Part shown: positions 63,765 to 64,000 of the stretch, piece by piece
Layout: every line of letters begins with the position of its first letter
Position numbering within the stretch: position 1 is the stretch's first letter
NCBI GenBank assembly: GCA_024734555.1
Contig: JANPWX010000109.1
Span: 298,484 to 362,483, forward strand
Length of the DNA stretch: 64,000 nt
Source: Trochalopteron elliotii
Lineage: Eukaryota > Chordata > Aves > Passeriformes > Leiothrichidae
Direction of reading: 5' to 3'
Program-made: the position numbers and the translations under genes
The notes under the pieces: model-generated
The model's database searches: none
Told to the model about the DNA's origin: nothing
Seen by the model: the letters and a program-made list of their open reading frames with translations, nothing else

Positions 63765-64000
63765 CTGAGGGACAAAAGTCGGGATGAAGAGAGCGTCCTG
63801 CAGGCCGGCTGCTGGACACGCCGTCTCCCAGGTGGGCTCGTGTGACCGGGGATGGCTGTGGCAGGTGGAGGGGGTGGCGGGAGATGAGGCGCGTCGGGCG
63901 CGCTGTCAAGCCTCATCGTGCTCACGGAGGCGAGCGGGCGGAGGGCCGGGGGCACCCCGCAGCCCGGCAGCTGCCGACAAACGGATAGGCTACCATCCCT
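63765..64000 (-). other. PRSS56 upstream sequence, first exon not resolved
   Basis: A possible donor lies at 63926 (CTCC/GTGAG). The frame ending there would join the next exon in correct phase, but it is Pro/Gly/Ala-rich and shows no signal-peptide start within the window. The true first exon is therefore probably beyond 64000. No other gene is seen. Confidence 0.35.

Overview
The window is nuclear DNA of a vertebrate, most likely a bird. It holds split genes with GT-AG introns, CpG-island promoters and AATAAA signals, and the predicted acetylcholine-receptor subunits resemble avian gamma and delta chains. No prokaryotic operon, phage, CRISPR array, intact transposon or rRNA/tRNA gene was seen.

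Layout. (1) 1-27 kb is AT-rich. It carries one intact nine-exon family-2 cytochrome P450 gene (4732-14489, +). Two decayed P450 relics lie downstream in the same orientation: an exon-6 remnant near 18.8 kb and an exon 3-4-5-6 remnant at 23.1-25.2 kb. This is the footprint of a tandem P450 cluster. (2) 27-45.5 kb holds EIF4E2 (4EHP), a cap-binding translational repressor, on + . It starts in a CpG island with an upstream ORF and has two alternative terminal coding exons (42.4 and 45.0 kb). (3) 45.5-49.6 kb is a gene-free spacer where GC content rises. (4) 49.7-59.2 kb holds the muscle nicotinic acetylcholine receptor genes CHRNG and CHRND in tandem on the minus strand. Each has 12 exons with matching boundaries and phases, compact introns, and muscle-type promoter motifs (E-boxes; an N-box for CHRND). 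(5) 60.1-63.8 kb holds PRSS56, a trypsin-like secreted protease, on minus. Its first exon appears to lie beyond the right edge.

The order PRSS56-CHRND-CHRNG-EIF4E2 matches the block on human 2q37, but EIF4E2 is convergent with CHRNG here, whereas I recall all four genes being co-directional in human. A local inversion would explain this. CHRNG and CHRND encode subunits of one pentameric channel and probably share myogenic regulation. The P450, EIF4E2 and PRSS56 are functionally unrelated neighbours. All exon coordinates were derived by hand from splice sites, reading-frame phase and family knowledge. Reading phase closes across every annotated junction. No alignment or database search was run.
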